A DNA stretch of 64,000 bases from Clostridia bacterium (lineage in GTDB: Bacteria; Bacillota; DTU086), in assembly GCA_012523575.1 (NCBI GenBank), contig JAAYIF010000006.1, positions 1 through 64,000 on the forward strand. The letters run 5' to 3'. Position 1 is the first letter of the stretch; each line of letters begins with the position of its first letter. The notes beneath the pieces were generated by a model that was not told the DNA's origin, ran no database searches, and saw only the letters and a list, made by a program, of their open reading frames with translations. Below, piece by piece: positions 45,856 to 56,420 of the stretch. Made by a program: the position numbers and the translations under genes.

Positions 45856-47010
45856 TCAAAATCCGGTCATATTTCTTAATTTGGATTTTATCTTTTCCGG
45901 TAAAGTCGTTGGTCTAACAGCTTCTTCAACGGCTACGGGAATTTTTTTGCTTTCCATGGTTTCTGCCGTAACTTTTAAATATCCCACTATTTCGCCTTTT
46001 TTTAGGGGTAGCTTTAAATTGTTTATTATTAATTCTCTATTTAAGGAAGAAGCCATATCTCTAGAAATAGTATAGCTGCAATCTTCCGCAACTACAAGGT
46101 TAACTTGGTAGGGTTTTGCATGGAAAAAGTACAGTTTTCCTATTTGCATTCCTTTAGGTAAATAAAAATTTTTATACTGGTTAAACCCGTATTCCAGGAG
46201 TTCTTTTGTATCACCATAGCGATCCCTGCTTTTTAGAACAACGCTGATTAACCAATGATTTCCCCTCGTGGCCGAAGCAATCAAACACTGACCTGCTTTA
46301 TTGGTTGTTCCGGTTTTTACGCCGTTAATCCCGGGATATTTTCCCAACAAAAGGTTTGTATTTTTAATATAGCGCTTCCAGGTTGTATTTTTTTCAAGAA
46401 TTTCGGCTTTTTCTGTTTTTACCACTGAAGCAAAAAAAGGGTTGTCCAAAGCATAATCAGTAATTTTCGCCAAATCGTAGGCTGTAGAGTAATGATTCTC
46501 ATCGGGCAGTCCATGGGGATTTTCGAAATGGGTATTAAGCGCCCCCAGCAGCACAGCTTTTCTATTCATCAGTTCGATAAAAAATTCTTCACTCCCGCCC
46601 ACTGCTTCTGCTAAAGATACTGCAGCATCGTTGCCCGATCTAATCATAGTACCCAGAACTAAGTCTTTTACGGTAAATCTTTCCCCTTGACTTAAGTAAA
46701 TAGAAGCTCCTCCTGTTAAGGCTGCCTTTTTGCTGATAACCACCTCTTCATTTAATGAGGATAGTTCTATGGTTAAAATCCCAGTCATTACCTTAGTGGT
46801 GCTGGCCGGGGGGCGCTTTTCATGGGCATTTTTTTCGTAGAGAATTTTATCAGCTTTCCTATCGTAAATAATAGCCGACCGCGCCGTAATATGTGGCTCA
46901 AGGGCATAACAAAAAATAGGGGGAAAAGAAAAAAGGATAACCGCTATAATCATGATTTTTACGAATATTTTAACAGCAATTGCTTTGTTTTTTATTCTAT
47001 TTCCTATCAA
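45856..47010 (-). CDS. dacF: D-alanyl-D-alanine carboxypeptidase (DacF-type)
   Basis: The 384-residue penicillin-binding protein has an N-terminal signal segment (IFVKIMIIAVILFSFPPIF) and the SxxK motif STTKVMTGILTIEL, SGNDAAVSLAEAVGG (SxN) and GVKTGTTNKAGQC (KTG). A C-terminal beta domain (residues ~275-375) ends in a probable amphipathic anchor. It trims pentapeptide stems on the outer membrane face. The location beside ylxY and the sporulation genes suggests DacF, but DacA/DacB paralogues look similar. Confidence 0.85.
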   Translation of the reverse strand: MIGNRIKNKAIAVKIFVKIMIIAVILFSFPPIFCYALEPHITARSAIIYDRKADKILYEKNAHEKRPPASTTKVMTGILTIELSSLNEEVVISKKAALTGGASIYLSQGERFTVKDLVLGTMIRSGNDAAVSLAEAVGGSEEFFIELMNRKAVLLGALNTHFENPHGLPDENHYSTAYDLAKITDYALDNPFFASVVKTEKAEILEKNTTWKRYIKNTNLLLGKYPGINGVKTGTTNKAGQCLIASATRGNHWLISVVLKSRDRYGDTKELLEYGFNQYKNFYLPKGMQIGKLYFFHAKPYQVNLVVAEDCSYTISRDMASSLNRELIINNLKLPLKKGEIVGYLKVTAETMESKKIPVAVEEAVRPTTLPEKIKSKLRNMTGF

Positions 47011-47046
47011 CTGGCTGATAACACTCCTTCTAAGTTTATTGCCGCA

Positions 47047-47778
47047 TTATCTATTTTGACCCTTTGCCCCCGGGGTTATTTGTGATATAGTTTTAAATCT
47101 AAATCCTTGTTCCTTCAATTCATCAATAATGGTTGGCAGAGCTTCCAATGTTGCTTCTTTAGGATGCATTAGAACTATTGCACCGTTATGAGCTCCATTG
47201 ATAACTTTATTTACTATTTCATCGGCAGGTTTATTTTTCCAATCCACCGTATCTATGGTCCACATAACGGTTTTGTATCCAATATCATGGGCCCACCTGA
47301 CAACATTGGGGCTGCACTCTCCATAGGGAGGAGCATACATTTTAACATACCTTACACCTAACTTTTTGAATACTTTTTCCGTTTTTAAAATTTCTTCTTT
47401 ATTTTTTTCCTCATTGGAGCTGTTGGGATGAAAGTGTGAATATCCGTGATTTCCTATTTCAAATTCTAGAGTATCTATTTTTTTAACCAAATCAGGGAAT
47501 TTTTCCGCAAATCTACCGGTAATAAAAAACGTAGCCTTTATTTTTTTTTCTGAAAGTAGTTTCAGTATATCCGGTAATACTTCCTCTCCCCAATCCACAT
47601 TAAAGGTAAGGGCAATATCTTTTCTTTCAGGAGAACCCTGGTATAGGGGTTCTAGGGTAACCATACTGCTTTGTTGATTGTAATAGGTATTAATTCCCTC
47701 CCAACCCATAATTGACGCTGCTGTTAAAAAGAAAATTATAAAGAGAATTTTAATCCTGCTGACGTAAAATATTTTCAA
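47047..47778 (-). CDS. ylxY: YlxY family polysaccharide deacetylase-like protein
   Basis: The 243-residue NodB-fold protein has an N-terminal membrane anchor (ILFIIFFLTAASIMGWEGI), then IALTFNVDWGEEVLPDIL, FEIGNHGYSHFHPN and KMYAPPYGECSPNVV. The first motif is TFNVDWGE rather than TFDDG, as in YlxY/PdaB-like members, so activity is uncertain. The pnp-ylxY order is conserved with Bacillus. Confidence 0.85.
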   Translation of the reverse strand: MKIFYVSRIKILFIIFFLTAASIMGWEGINTYYNQQSSMVTLEPLYQGSPERKDIALTFNVDWGEEVLPDILKLLSEKKIKATFFITGRFAEKFPDLVKKIDTLEFEIGNHGYSHFHPNSSNEEKNKEEILKTEKVFKKLGVRYVKMYAPPYGECSPNVVRWAHDIGYKTVMWTIDTVDWKNKPADEIVNKVINGAHNGAIVLMHPKEATLEALPTIIDELKEQGFRFKTISQITPGAKGQNR

Positions 47779-47870
47779 TAAAAAACCTCCCTCGGATTCA
47801 ATATCAATACTATAAAAATGCTGTATGATATCTATGAATTACGGGAGGTCCATTATGCCTTTAATTTTTA

Positions 47871-47910
47871 AAAAAATAAAAAAACCATAAACCTTATTGG
47901 TCTATGGTTT
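47871..47910 (-). terminator. Terminator after pnp
   Basis: AAACCATAAACC (47882-47893) pairs with GGTCTATGGTTT (47899-47910). On the minus strand it is followed by TTTTATTTTTTT. Clear rho-independent terminator. Confidence 0.85.
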
Positions 47911-47916
47911 GTAAGT

Positions 47917-50151
47917 TTACTTATTTTTCCTATGCTCTCTGGATTTGTTTCTTGGTCTGTTTTTAGCATTTCTTTCTGTTTCTTTGTTTGTATTCCGTAG
48001 TGCCTCTTTGCGGGAAAGTTTCAATCTACCCAATTGATCAAAACCTATGGCTTTAACCATAATTTCATCCCCGGCTTTGACAATATCTTCTACTTTATTT
48101 ACCCTTTCTTCTGCCAGTTGAGATATGTGAACCATTCCTTCTTTGCCGGGAAGTCCCATTACACCCGGAATAACTTCCACAAAGGCACCAAAATCTGTAG
48201 TACGTGTTACCTTGCCCAGATATATTTTCCCTATTTCTACATCCTCTGTAAGGCTTTTAATCATTTCCAGGGCCTTTTCAGCTCCGCTCTGATCCACTGC
48301 AGCAATATAGACCTTTCCGTCATCTTCAATATCTATCTTTACGCCGGTTTCATCAATGATCTTTTTTATGATTTTTCCTCCCGGTCCAATAATGTCGCGG
48401 ATCTTGTCAGGATCAATTTCTGTTTTTATTATGCGCGGAGCATAGGGTGAAAGGCCTGGTCTGGGAGCAGGAATGGTATCCAATATTTTATCCAAAATGG
48501 TCATTCTGGCTTTTCTGGCCTTTTCCAGCGCCCTTCTTAAAATTTCCGTATTTATTCCTTTTATTTTTATATCCATCTGTAGGGCCGTTATTCCTTTTTT
48601 TGTTCCTGCAACTTTAAAATCCATATCTCCTAAAGCATCTTCAATTCCCTGGATATCCGTTAAAATTTCAACTTTATCTCCTTCTTTTACAAGCCCCATG
48701 GCAATTCCCGCCACAGGTGCTTTTATGGGAACTCCGGCATCCATAAGGGCTAAAGTGCTTCCGCACACGCTAGCCATGGATGTTGACCCATTGGATTCTA
48801 AAACCTCGGAAACAAGCCTTATGGTATAGGGAAACTCATCTTCAGAAGGCAGTACCCTTACCAGAGCCCGTTCAGCTAAGGCCCCGTGACCAATTTCCCT
48901 TCTTCCTGGACCCCGTATGGGTTTTGCCTCACCCACTGAGTAAGGTGGAAAATTATAATGATGCATGTATCTTTTGGTTTCTTCAACATCAATTCCGTCA
49001 AGGATCTGCTCTTCCCCAAGGGCTCCTAAAGTACTGACCGTTAAGACCTGGGTTTCTCCCCTTACAAATAATCCTGAACCATGGGTTCGAGGAAGAATGC
49101 CTACTTTGCATTCTAAGGGCCTAATTTCATCAAGTTTTCTGTTATCTATCCTTTCTTTCTTTTCCAAAATCATATTTCTAACTATCTCTTTTTCTACATC
49201 AACAATTATGCCTTCTATCTGTTTTTGCAAATGGGGATCCTCTTCAAAAAGTTCAGGCCTCAATACCATTGCTTTGGCAATTATTTCTTCCCTGGCCTCT
49301 TTAAGTACTTTTTCCCTTTCTAATTTTTGATATCCCTTTGTCTTTACTTCTTCAATGGCTTGGGCAATCCGTTCCTTAGCCATTTTTTGAACTTCTGCTT
49401 CCAAATCGCTGTCCATTGGCTCCATTGAAATTTCTATTTTTTCCTTGGCAATACCCTCCTTTAGACATTCCTGCCTTAAATCTTTTATAAACTTAACGAT
49501 TTTTTTGATTTCCGCATGAGCAAGTTCAAAGGCTTCAAGGATTATTTCTTCTGGGACTTCGCTGGCTTCAGCTTCTACCATTACTACAGCCTCTTCTGTT
49601 CCGGCTATAACCAGATCCAGTTCACTCTTTTCCCATTGTTCTAAAGTGGGGTTTATTATCAAATCGTTTCCTATTTTTCCAACCCAAACCGCAGCAATGG
49701 GATCCTCAAGGGGGATATCAGAAACCATTAATGCAGCTGAAGCACCATTTATGGCAGTAACGTCCGGGCGATTGTCTTGATCTACGGATAAAACCGTTGC
49801 TACAATATGGATATCATTATGAAAACCTTTAGGGAAAAGGGGTCTTAAGGGCCTATCTATTAAACGGCTGGACAGGATGGCTTTTTCGCTGGGCTTTCCT
49901 TCCCGCTTTATAAAACCTCCGGGTATTTTCCCAACGGAATAAAGCCTTTCTTCATAATCCACCGTTAAAGGTAGAAAATCTACTCCCTCTCTGGGTTCTT
50001 CTGAAGCAGTGGCTGTAACCAGTACACATGTGTCCCCATACCTGACAAATACTGAGCCGTTTGCTTGGGTGGCTAAACTTCCCACATTGAAGCTTAATTC
50101 TCTCCCTGCAACTTCTATGGATTTAGTTATGTTTACTCTGTTGTTAAGCAT
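47917..50151 (-). CDS. pnp: Polynucleotide phosphorylase
   Basis: The 744-residue 3'-5' exoribonuclease has two RNase PH domains ([11 protein letters not shown] and [21 protein letters not shown] mark the catalytic one), a KH domain with [16 protein letters not shown] and a C-terminal S1 domain ([33 protein letters not shown]). An Arg/Lys/Asn-rich tail follows. It degrades mRNA with phosphate. Follows rpsO, as in most bacteria. Confidence 0.97.
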   Translation of the reverse strand: MLNNRVNITKSIEVAGRELSFNVGSLATQANGSVFVRYGDTCVLVTATASEEPREGVDFLPLTVDYEERLYSVGKIPGGFIKREGKPSEKAILSSRLIDRPLRPLFPKGFHNDIHIVATVLSVDQDNRPDVTAINGASAALMVSDIPLEDPIAAVWVGKIGNDLIINPTLEQWEKSELDLVIAGTEEAVVMVEAEASEVPEEIILEAFELAHAEIKKIVKFIKDLRQECLKEGIAKEKIEISMEPMDSDLEAEVQKMAKERIAQAIEEVKTKGYQKLEREKVLKEAREEIIAKAMVLRPELFEEDPHLQKQIEGIIVDVEKEIVRNMILEKKERIDNRKLDEIRPLECKVGILPRTHGSGLFVRGETQVLTVSTLGALGEEQILDGIDVEETKRYMHHYNFPPYSVGEAKPIRGPGRREIGHGALAERALVRVLPSEDEFPYTIRLVSEVLESNGSTSMASVCGSTLALMDAGVPIKAPVAGIAMGLVKEGDKVEILTDIQGIEDALGDMDFKVAGTKKGITALQMDIKIKGINTEILRRALEKARKARMTILDKILDTIPAPRPGLSPYAPRIIKTEIDPDKIRDIIGPGGKIIKKIIDETGVKIDIEDDGKVYIAAVDQSGAEKALEMIKSLTEDVEIGKIYLGKVTRTTDFGAFVEVIPGVMGLPGKEGMVHISQLAEERVNKVEDIVKAGDEIMVKAIGFDQLGRLKLSRKEALRNTNKETERNAKNRPRNKSREHRKNK

Positions 50152-50310
50152 TGCAAGAACATTACCTCCTTTTTAGACACAAAAATAAATCCTCAGCCCT
50201 GTTTTAATTTTTAAATTCATCCAAATAATTCAATTTTTATTTTAGTATATCCTTCAAAAAAATTTTAAAAACATTATTATATTTAATCTTTAGTGGTTCA
50301 AACAATAACA

Positions 50311-50337
50311 ATAAAGAGCGGTCTCGCCGCTCTTTTT
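50311..50337 (-). terminator. Hairpin between rpsO and pnp
   Basis: AAAGAGCGG (50313-50321) pairs with CCGCTCTTT (50327-50335). A T-rich run follows on the minus strand, though interrupted by A. In other bacteria pnp is partly read through from rpsO. Confidence 0.7.
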
Positions 50338-50605
50338 ATCGCCTTAAATTAAGCTTGGAAATTATGGCCTTATACCTTTCCATATCTTTGTTCTTTAAGT
50401 AATTCAACAACCTTCTGCGCTGTCCTACCATTTTAAGCAGTCCACGCCTTGAATGATGATCCTTTTTGTGTACTTTTAAGTGTTCACTTAGCTGTTCTAT
50501 ACGTTCTGTTAAAATTGCTATTTGTACCTCTGGGGAACCTGTGTCATTTTCATGGAGCCTAAACTTCTCAATAATTTCACTTTTCTTTTCTTTGATTAGT
50601 GCCAC
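50336..50605 (-). CDS. rpsO: 30S ribosomal protein S15
   Basis: The 89-residue protein shows [21 protein letters not shown] and [25 protein letters not shown], the whole S15 sequence pattern, which binds the central domain of 16S rRNA. GTG 50605 with GGAGGTG upstream. A structured leader precedes it. Confidence 0.97.
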   Translation of the reverse strand: MALIKEKKSEIIEKFRLHENDTGSPEVQIAILTERIEQLSEHLKVHKKDHHSRRGLLKMVGQRRRLLNYLKNKDMERYKAIISKLNLRR

Positions 50606-50634
50606 TTTTAAATTTACACCTCCACAATTTTAAA

Positions 50635-50690
50635 TCGCCGCCTGCCAAGTAAAACGCCGGAGTATTCGCTTCACCTAGCAGGTGGTTCAC
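50635..50690 (-). promoter_or_regulatory. Possible S15 autoregulatory leader RNA
   Basis: On the minus strand CCACCTGC pairs with GCAGGCGG (one mismatch) across about 30 bases that contain other small hairpins, just before the rpsO ribosome site. S15 represses its own mRNA through leader structures of this kind in several bacteria; the family was not verified. Confidence 0.35.
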
Positions 50691-50784
50691 TGATTTATAT
50701 TATATTCTATTTTTTTGATATTAGCAAAAGAATTCAATGAATTTATAGATAACTTTTAAGAAAAGTCTTTTCCGGCCTTTTCCC

Positions 50785-51717
50785 CTATTCCAATTTAGTT
50801 TTGGTTTTAACAAACTCAATATCTTTTTTTATATGTTCCTTTAATTCTTCAATATTTTGAAACTTTGTTTCATCTCTCACTTTCTCTCTAAAGGAAAAAC
50901 TTATGGTTTTTCCGTATAAATCTCCGTTAAAGTCGATTACATGAACTTCGACCTTTACTTCTTCCTTATGGGTTACTGTAGGTCTGACGCCAATATTTGC
51001 TGCCCCTAAATACTTCTTATTATCAATTACCACCACTCCCGCATAAACACCATTGGGAGGAAGCAGTATATCTTCATTTATATGTATATTGGCTGTGGGA
51101 AAACCTAATTTTCTTCCCAACCTATCTCCAACAACAACTTTTCCTTCAATAAAAGGCCAATAGCTAAGGCATTCTTTAGCCCTGTCAATTTTCCCGACAG
51201 ATATATATTTTCTTATCAATGTGCTGCTTATGGGTTGACCTTCCAAACAAACGGGAGAAAATATTTTTACGCCAAAATTATGCTTTTCACCGTAAGTCTT
51301 AAGAAGTTCTGCAGTGCCAATTCCCCCGGAACCAAAGGTGTAATTATATCCAACATACACAGAAGAAGTGTTAAAAATATCTACCAATATGTTTTGAATA
51401 AAATCCGAAGGTTTTATGCTGGCTATTTTATTGTCAAAAGGGAAAAATACTAGAGTATCAACATTTAATTCTGAAATTAATTTGGCTTTAGACTGATTAG
51501 TTGTAATAAGTTTAGTGTACCTGCTGCTTATAATTTTACCGGGATGAGGGTCGAAGGTTACAACAATACTACTTGCACCCATTTTCTTTGCATCATCCAC
51601 CATGGTGCTTATGATCTTTCTATGTCCCCGGTGAACTCCGTCAAAATTGCCAAGGGCTATAAAATTAGTATTGTTCAAAAAAGTGCTTTGGGAAGGAAGA
51701 CCTTTTATTACTTCCAT
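50785..51717 (-). CDS. ribF: Bifunctional riboflavin kinase / FAD synthetase
   Basis: The 310-residue enzyme makes FMN and FAD. FAD synthetase part: FIALGNFDGVHRGHRKII with the HxGH site, VVTFDPHPGKI and SSTLIRKYISVG. C-terminal riboflavin kinase: VVVGDRLGRKLGFPTANI and VYAGVVVIDNKKYLGAANIGVRPT. ATG 51717; begins eleven bases after truB. Confidence 0.95.
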   Translation of the reverse strand: MEVIKGLPSQSTFLNNTNFIALGNFDGVHRGHRKIISTMVDDAKKMGASSIVVTFDPHPGKIISSRYTKLITTNQSKAKLISELNVDTLVFFPFDNKIASIKPSDFIQNILVDIFNTSSVYVGYNYTFGSGGIGTAELLKTYGEKHNFGVKIFSPVCLEGQPISSTLIRKYISVGKIDRAKECLSYWPFIEGKVVVGDRLGRKLGFPTANIHINEDILLPPNGVYAGVVVIDNKKYLGAANIGVRPTVTHKEEVKVEVHVIDFNGDLYGKTISFSFREKVRDETKFQNIEELKEHIKKDIEFVKTKTKLE

Positions 51718-51728
51718 TTGCCGCCCCT

Positions 51729-52643
51729 CTAAACAAAAACTTTCTTCGGCTTAACCAAGTTTTTATAATTATCAACAATTATATGTCCCACTGCTATTAA
51801 TCTGCCGTTATGGACAATCTGAACCGGCAAATTGTTTTTAACATTTTTATGTTCAGTTAAATTAACGCCCACTGGTACACCATTTTTAATTTTTTTTGCC
51901 GCCGTTAAATCAACTTCTATTATGGGTAAATGCTGAACAACGTAGGACATTGGGAGTATAAACTCATATTTATCATTTAAAATATTTTCCTTAATTTCTT
52001 CAAAGGTCAAAGCATCTTCTAAAAGAAAGGGTCCTGAAGCAGTTCTTATCAAAAAGCTTAGAACTGCTCCTGTCCCCAATTTATCTCCAATATCTGAACA
52101 CAATGATCGGATATATGTTCCCTTTGAGCAGGTTATATCTAAAATAATTCTTGGGTGAGGACCCTGGGGATAAAAATTGAAAATTTCCAATTTGAATATA
52201 TGAACAACTCGGCTTTTTTTTGATACCTTAATTCCTTTTCTCGCAAGCTCATACAGTTTTCTTCCTTGATAACGTACGGCTGAGAAATCCGGCGGTGTTT
52301 GTTCAATTTTACCCTGAAAATCTTTTATTACATTTTTAATATCTTCCAAAGATATGTCAAAAACGCTTTTTTGAGATAATATTTTTCCTGTGGCATCCTG
52401 TGTGTCCGTTGTAATTCCTAAAGTTGCTTCGGCTCTGTAGGATTTGGTGTGCTGTAGGGCATATTCTGCCAGTCTGGTTGCCTTACCAACCAATATGGGC
52501 AGGACGCCACAGGCAGCAGGATCTAAAGTACCTGTATGCCCAACTTTTTTTTCTTTCAATAATTTTCGAATATAGTTCACCGCATCGTGGGAAGTTATTC
52601 CAGGAGGCTTTAACAAATTAATAACACCGCTTTTTTTCCTAAT
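51729..52643 (-). CDS. truB: tRNA pseudouridine(55) synthase, probable AUU start
   Basis: The enzyme makes the T-loop pseudouridine of tRNA. The catalytic Asp lies in VGHTGTLDPAACGVLPI; TRLAEYALQHTKSYRAEATLG and a C-terminal PUA-like part follow. Family members begin with a conserved GVINLLKPPGITSHD-type block, which here is encoded upstream of the only conventional start (TTG 52616). No ATG, GTG or TTG precedes it in frame after the nrnA stop. ATT at 52643 has AAGGGGG about ten bases upstream and would give the expected N-terminus, so I place the start there (304 residues). Confidence 0.93.
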   Translation of the reverse strand: MRKKSGVINLLKPPGITSHDAVNYIRKLLKEKKVGHTGTLDPAACGVLPILVGKATRLAEYALQHTKSYRAEATLGITTDTQDATGKILSQKSVFDISLEDIKNVIKDFQGKIEQTPPDFSAVRYQGRKLYELARKGIKVSKKSRVVHIFKLEIFNFYPQGPHPRIILDITCSKGTYIRSLCSDIGDKLGTGAVLSFLIRTASGPFLLEDALTFEEIKENILNDKYEFILPMSYVVQHLPIIEVDLTAAKKIKNGVPVGVNLTEHKNVKNNLPVQIVHNGRLIAVGHIIVDNYKNLVKPKKVFV

Positions 52644-52647
52644 TTTT

Positions 52648-53619
52648 TTAATCCCCCTTTTTTATAACTGTTTTTTGAGCTTCCTTTACCACCTGTTCTA
52701 TTACTTCCTTTAATGGAGCTTCCAATATGCAACCTGCTGCTCTTTTATGTCCCCCACCGCCAAATTTTTGAGCCAATTTATTGACATCAACTTTAGATTT
52801 TGATCTAAAGCCGACTTTTACTTTGTTAGGTTCAATTTCTTTAAAAAATAAACCTATTTCTACCCCTTCAATGGATTTAGGATAATTAACAAACCCTTCA
52901 ATATGCTCTAAGCTGGATTCATATTCTTTATATATTTCATAGGGCATGACCGCCCAGGCTATTTTTTGGGTTTCGTCCATTTCTAAAGTATCCAGCAGTT
53001 TCCTTTGCAGCTTAACACTTTTCGGCGGTATGTTTTCCCATAAAAAACTTCTTATGATGGCAAGATCAATACCTTTAGAGATCAAATCGGCTGCTATTAT
53101 ATGGGTTCTTTCCGTTGTATTTTCAAACTGAAAGGAACCTGTATCCGTTACAATGGCAGTATAGAGACAGGTAGCGATCTCTTCATTAATGGGGCAATCC
53201 AGCAAATTTATTAAATTATATATTATCTCTCCCGTTGCCGCTGCCCTTGTATCAATGTAATTAGCGTTTCCAAAGAATGTATTGCTCACGTGATGATCAA
53301 TGTTAATAATATACCTGCCTGAACTTGAAATGGTATCACCCAAAATTCCGACTCTGCTAATATCACTGCAGTCTAAAAGAATTATTGTATCTGGTATAAA
53401 TAAAAAGCTGGATCTAATCAAGTCGCTGCCGGGAAGAAAGGAATAAATTCTGGGAATATTATCCTGATTAACAAGTTGAACATTATAGCCCATATTTTCC
53501 AATGCCAATCCCAGTGCCAGTGTAGACCCAATGGCATCCCCATCGGGATTGGTATGGGAAACCACAGCTAGGTCTTTTTCTCCGTTTTTAATTAATTTGG
53601 CAATATCCGTCAAATCCAA
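52648..53619 (-). CDS. nrnA: DHH-family oligoribonuclease / pAp phosphatase (NrnA-like)
   Basis: The 323-residue phosphoesterase has VVSHTNPDGDAIGSTLALG, ILLDCSDISRVG, INIDHHVSNTFFG and the DHHA1 end KFGGGGHKRAAGC. It degrades short RNAs and dephosphorylates pAp. TTG 53619 directly follows the rbfA stop. NrnA is a standard partner of the infB-rbfA-truB group. Confidence 0.94.
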   Translation of the reverse strand: MDLTDIAKLIKNGEKDLAVVSHTNPDGDAIGSTLALGLALENMGYNVQLVNQDNIPRIYSFLPGSDLIRSSFLFIPDTIILLDCSDISRVGILGDTISSSGRYIINIDHHVSNTFFGNANYIDTRAAATGEIIYNLINLLDCPINEEIATCLYTAIVTDTGSFQFENTTERTHIIAADLISKGIDLAIIRSFLWENIPPKSVKLQRKLLDTLEMDETQKIAWAVMPYEIYKEYESSLEHIEGFVNYPKSIEGVEIGLFFKEIEPNKVKVGFRSKSKVDVNKLAQKFGGGGHKRAAGCILEAPLKEVIEQVVKEAQKTVIKKGD

Positions 53620-53973
53620 TTAATTTTCCTCTCCTTGATTTACCTGAGTTAAAAGTTTGTTAATATATGCTCCTCGTTCCAAAGATTTATCAAGCTTAAA
53701 GGTTATTTCAGGGGTAAATCGCAATCTTATACGCTTTCCAATTTCACTTCTTATAAAACCTTTGGCATTATTCAATACTTCCAACGTCTCGGTTTCTTTT
53801 TCCTCTGAAGAAAGTATGCTTATATATATTTTGGCATAGCGAAGATCATTGGAGATATCCACTCCCGTAACCGTTACAAATCCCACCCGGGGATCCTTTA
53901 ATTCTTCCTGAATTATTTGAGAAACTTCCTTTTTCATCTGCTCGGCAACGCGGGAAGCCCTATAAGAAGTCAT
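53620..53973 (-). CDS. rbfA: Ribosome-binding factor A
   Basis: The 117-residue KH-like protein ([45 protein letters not shown]) helps mature the 30S subunit at low temperature. ATG 53973. Full length and in its usual position between infB and nrnA. Confidence 0.96.
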   Translation of the reverse strand: MTSYRASRVAEQMKKEVSQIIQEELKDPRVGFVTVTGVDISNDLRYAKIYISILSSEEKETETLEVLNNAKGFIRSEIGKRIRLRFTPEITFKLDKSLERGAYINKLLTQVNQGEEN

Positions 53974-53996
53974 TTGACCACCTCATTTTTTTCAGT

Positions 53997-56102
53997 TTAT
54001 AGCTGACGGGATACTTCTTCTATAATATAAGCTTCTAAAATATCGCCTACTTTTATATCATTGAAGTTTTCAATCCCTATACCACATTCATAACCTTGTT
54101 CCACTTCTTTTACGTCATCCTTAAACCTCTTAAGGGATGCAACATTTCCTTCATAAATTATAGTACCTTCCCTAATTATCCGTACCTTTGACTTATTTTT
54201 AATTTTGCCGTCTATCACGTAACTTCCCGCAATAGTTCCAACTTTAGGCACTTTGAAAGTTGCTCTTACCTCTGCTCGGCCAAGATATTTTTCCTTCAAT
54301 TCCGGTTCAAGCATTCCGCTTATCAATGAAGTTATATCTTCAATGGCATCGTATATAACCCTATAAAGTCTTATTTCAACCCCTTCATTTTCTGCTGTCT
54401 TTTTAGCATTGGTATCCGGGGTAATATTAAATCCTATTACTATAGCGTTGGAAGCTGCGGCAAGCATTACGTCCGTCTCATTTACAGCACCCACACCGCT
54501 GTGAATTATTTTAATCTCTACTTCATCATTGTCAATTTTTTCAAGGGAATTTTTAAGAGCTTCCAGGGAACCCTGCACATCAGCTTTTAACACGATTTCC
54601 AGTTCTTTCTTTTCTCCTTTATCCAGCTGTTTAAACAGATCCCCTACACTGATTTTTGACTGCTGCAGTTTTTTCTCCCTTTGTTCTTCTTTCCTTTGTT
54701 CAGAAAGAAGTTTAGCCGTTTTTTCATCGACAACATAAAATTTTTCTCCTGCTTGGGGAACTTCTGAAAATCCTTGAACCTGAACGGGAGTTGAAGGTCC
54801 TGCTTCCTTTAGCCTCTTACCCTTATCATTTGTCATGGAGCGAACTCTACCAAATGTGGTTCCGGCAAAAACGCTATCTCCCACTTTAAGGGTCCCAGAT
54901 TGAACGATTACTGTGGCTACAGGGCCACGCCCTCTATCCAGTTGCGATTCTATTACTATTCCTGTAGCCGGTCCATGGTGATCCGCTTTTAACTCCTCCA
55001 ATTCTGCCACCAATAATATCATTTCTAACAGCTGATCTATACCTTCTCCTTTAATTGCTGAAATCTCAACGCAGACTGTTTGACCTCCCCATTCTTCAGG
55101 AATTAAACCATGTTCAGTAAGCTGCTGTTTTACCCTATCGGGAGCAGCACTGGGTTTATCAATTTTATTTATGGCCACAATAATTGGTATTTCTGCTGCT
55201 TTAGCATGGTTGATAGCTTCAACGGTTTGGGGCATAACACCATCATCAGCTGCCACAACAAGGACCGCGATGTCAGTGGCCTGCGCGCCCCGAGCCCTCA
55301 TGGTTGTGAAGGCCTCATGTCCAGGGGTATCAATAAAAGTTATAAGCTTTCCACCCACTTCCACTTGATAAGCACCAATATGCTGCGTTATTCCTCCGGC
55401 TTCCTGCTCTGTAACCTTTGTATTTCTTATGGCATCCAGTAATGTCGTTTTTCCGTGGTCCACATGCCCCATTACTGTAACGACAGGGGGGCGTTCCTCC
55501 AAATTTTCACTTTTTTCCTCAAGGGTATCTAAGGCAATTTTGTTTTTTTGAGAATCATCCTCCATTTCAGCTTTAATCTCAACCCCAAACTCTTCTCCTA
55601 CAATTGCTGCGGTTTCTGCATCAATTTCTTGATTTATTGTGGCAATAATTCCAAAATCCATTAGTTTCTTAATTACCTCTGTTGATTTAACCCCTATTTT
55701 TTTAGCCAGCATATCAACACTAATGGTGCTCCCGATACTTATGACATTTTTATCCACTTTTTTCTTTTCCTTTTCTTCAAAGGCGGCAGGAGGAGAAGCT
55801 TTTTTAGTACCCTTTCCTTTTTTTTCTTTAATTCTATGTTCCCTTTTTTCTTTTTTTTGCAAACGTTGAGCTTTAGTTTTTTTCTTCTCAGTCTCCTTTA
55901 TATACACTTTTTCCTGACTTTTAGCCGGGGGCTTGGTTTCTTCTTTATCAAGAATTTTTTTCTTGATCCATTCAACCTGGTGAGCATCTAAAGTGCTCAT
56001 GTGAGACTTTACAGAAATGTCATAATCTTGTAAAATCTTTATAAGTTCCTTACTGGATTTATTTAGCTCTTTTGCTAGCTCATATACCCGCTGTTTAGAC
56101 AT
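53997..56102 (-). CDS. infB: Translation initiation factor IF-2
   Basis: The 701-residue GTPase brings initiator tRNA to the 30S subunit. An N-terminal helical domain ([20 protein letters not shown]) and a Lys/Glu-rich linker (~60-115) are followed by the G domain with [17 protein letters not shown] (G1), [11 protein letters not shown] (G3) and VAINKIDKP (G4). Domains II-IV follow, ending in [20 protein letters not shown]. Rather short linker. Confidence 0.97.
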   Translation of the reverse strand: MSKQRVYELAKELNKSSKELIKILQDYDISVKSHMSTLDAHQVEWIKKKILDKEETKPPAKSQEKVYIKETEKKKTKAQRLQKKEKREHRIKEKKGKGTKKASPPAAFEEKEKKKVDKNVISIGSTISVDMLAKKIGVKSTEVIKKLMDFGIIATINQEIDAETAAIVGEEFGVEIKAEMEDDSQKNKIALDTLEEKSENLEERPPVVTVMGHVDHGKTTLLDAIRNTKVTEQEAGGITQHIGAYQVEVGGKLITFIDTPGHEAFTTMRARGAQATDIAVLVVAADDGVMPQTVEAINHAKAAEIPIIVAINKIDKPSAAPDRVKQQLTEHGLIPEEWGGQTVCVEISAIKGEGIDQLLEMILLVAELEELKADHHGPATGIVIESQLDRGRGPVATVIVQSGTLKVGDSVFAGTTFGRVRSMTNDKGKRLKEAGPSTPVQVQGFSEVPQAGEKFYVVDEKTAKLLSEQRKEEQREKKLQQSKISVGDLFKQLDKGEKKELEIVLKADVQGSLEALKNSLEKIDNDEVEIKIIHSGVGAVNETDVMLAAASNAIVIGFNITPDTNAKKTAENEGVEIRLYRVIYDAIEDITSLISGMLEPELKEKYLGRAEVRATFKVPKVGTIAGSYVIDGKIKNKSKVRIIREGTIIYEGNVASLKRFKDDVKEVEQGYECGIGIENFNDIKVGDILEAYIIEEVSRQL

Positions 56103-56123
56103 TTAATCACCTCCGTATTCTAC

Positions 56124-56420
56124 TCATTCGTTATGCATCTTACTTCTCTCCTTAGCTGCTTTTTCTAGAGCTGCATCAAGCTCTACCCAAAGTTCCGGCT
56201 GAATATTAATCTGAAGAGCCCTTTCCAGGGCCTTATTTTTTTGGGCCTTTTCAAGACAAGTTATATTATAGCAAATATAAGCTCCTCTGCCGGATTTTTT
56301 TCCTGTAAAATCCAGTTCAACGTTTCCTTCAGGGGAACGGACGATTCGAACCATATCACGTTTGGGCTTTTTCTCCCTACAACCCACACACATTCTCTCA
56401 GGTATCTTCCTCTTTTTCAT
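56124..56420 (-). CDS. ylxR: YlxR family protein
   Basis: The 98-residue basic protein holds MCVGCREKKPKRDMVRIVR and KSGRGAYICYNITCLEKA, the characteristic YlxR pattern; related proteins bind RNase P RNA. It overlaps the end of nusA by 23 bases, so the two are translationally coupled. The L7Ae-like gene that often follows it is absent. Confidence 0.95.
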   Translation of the reverse strand: MKKRKIPERMCVGCREKKPKRDMVRIVRSPEGNVELDFTGKKSGRGAYICYNITCLEKAQKNKALERALQINIQPELWVELDAALEKAAKERSKMHNE

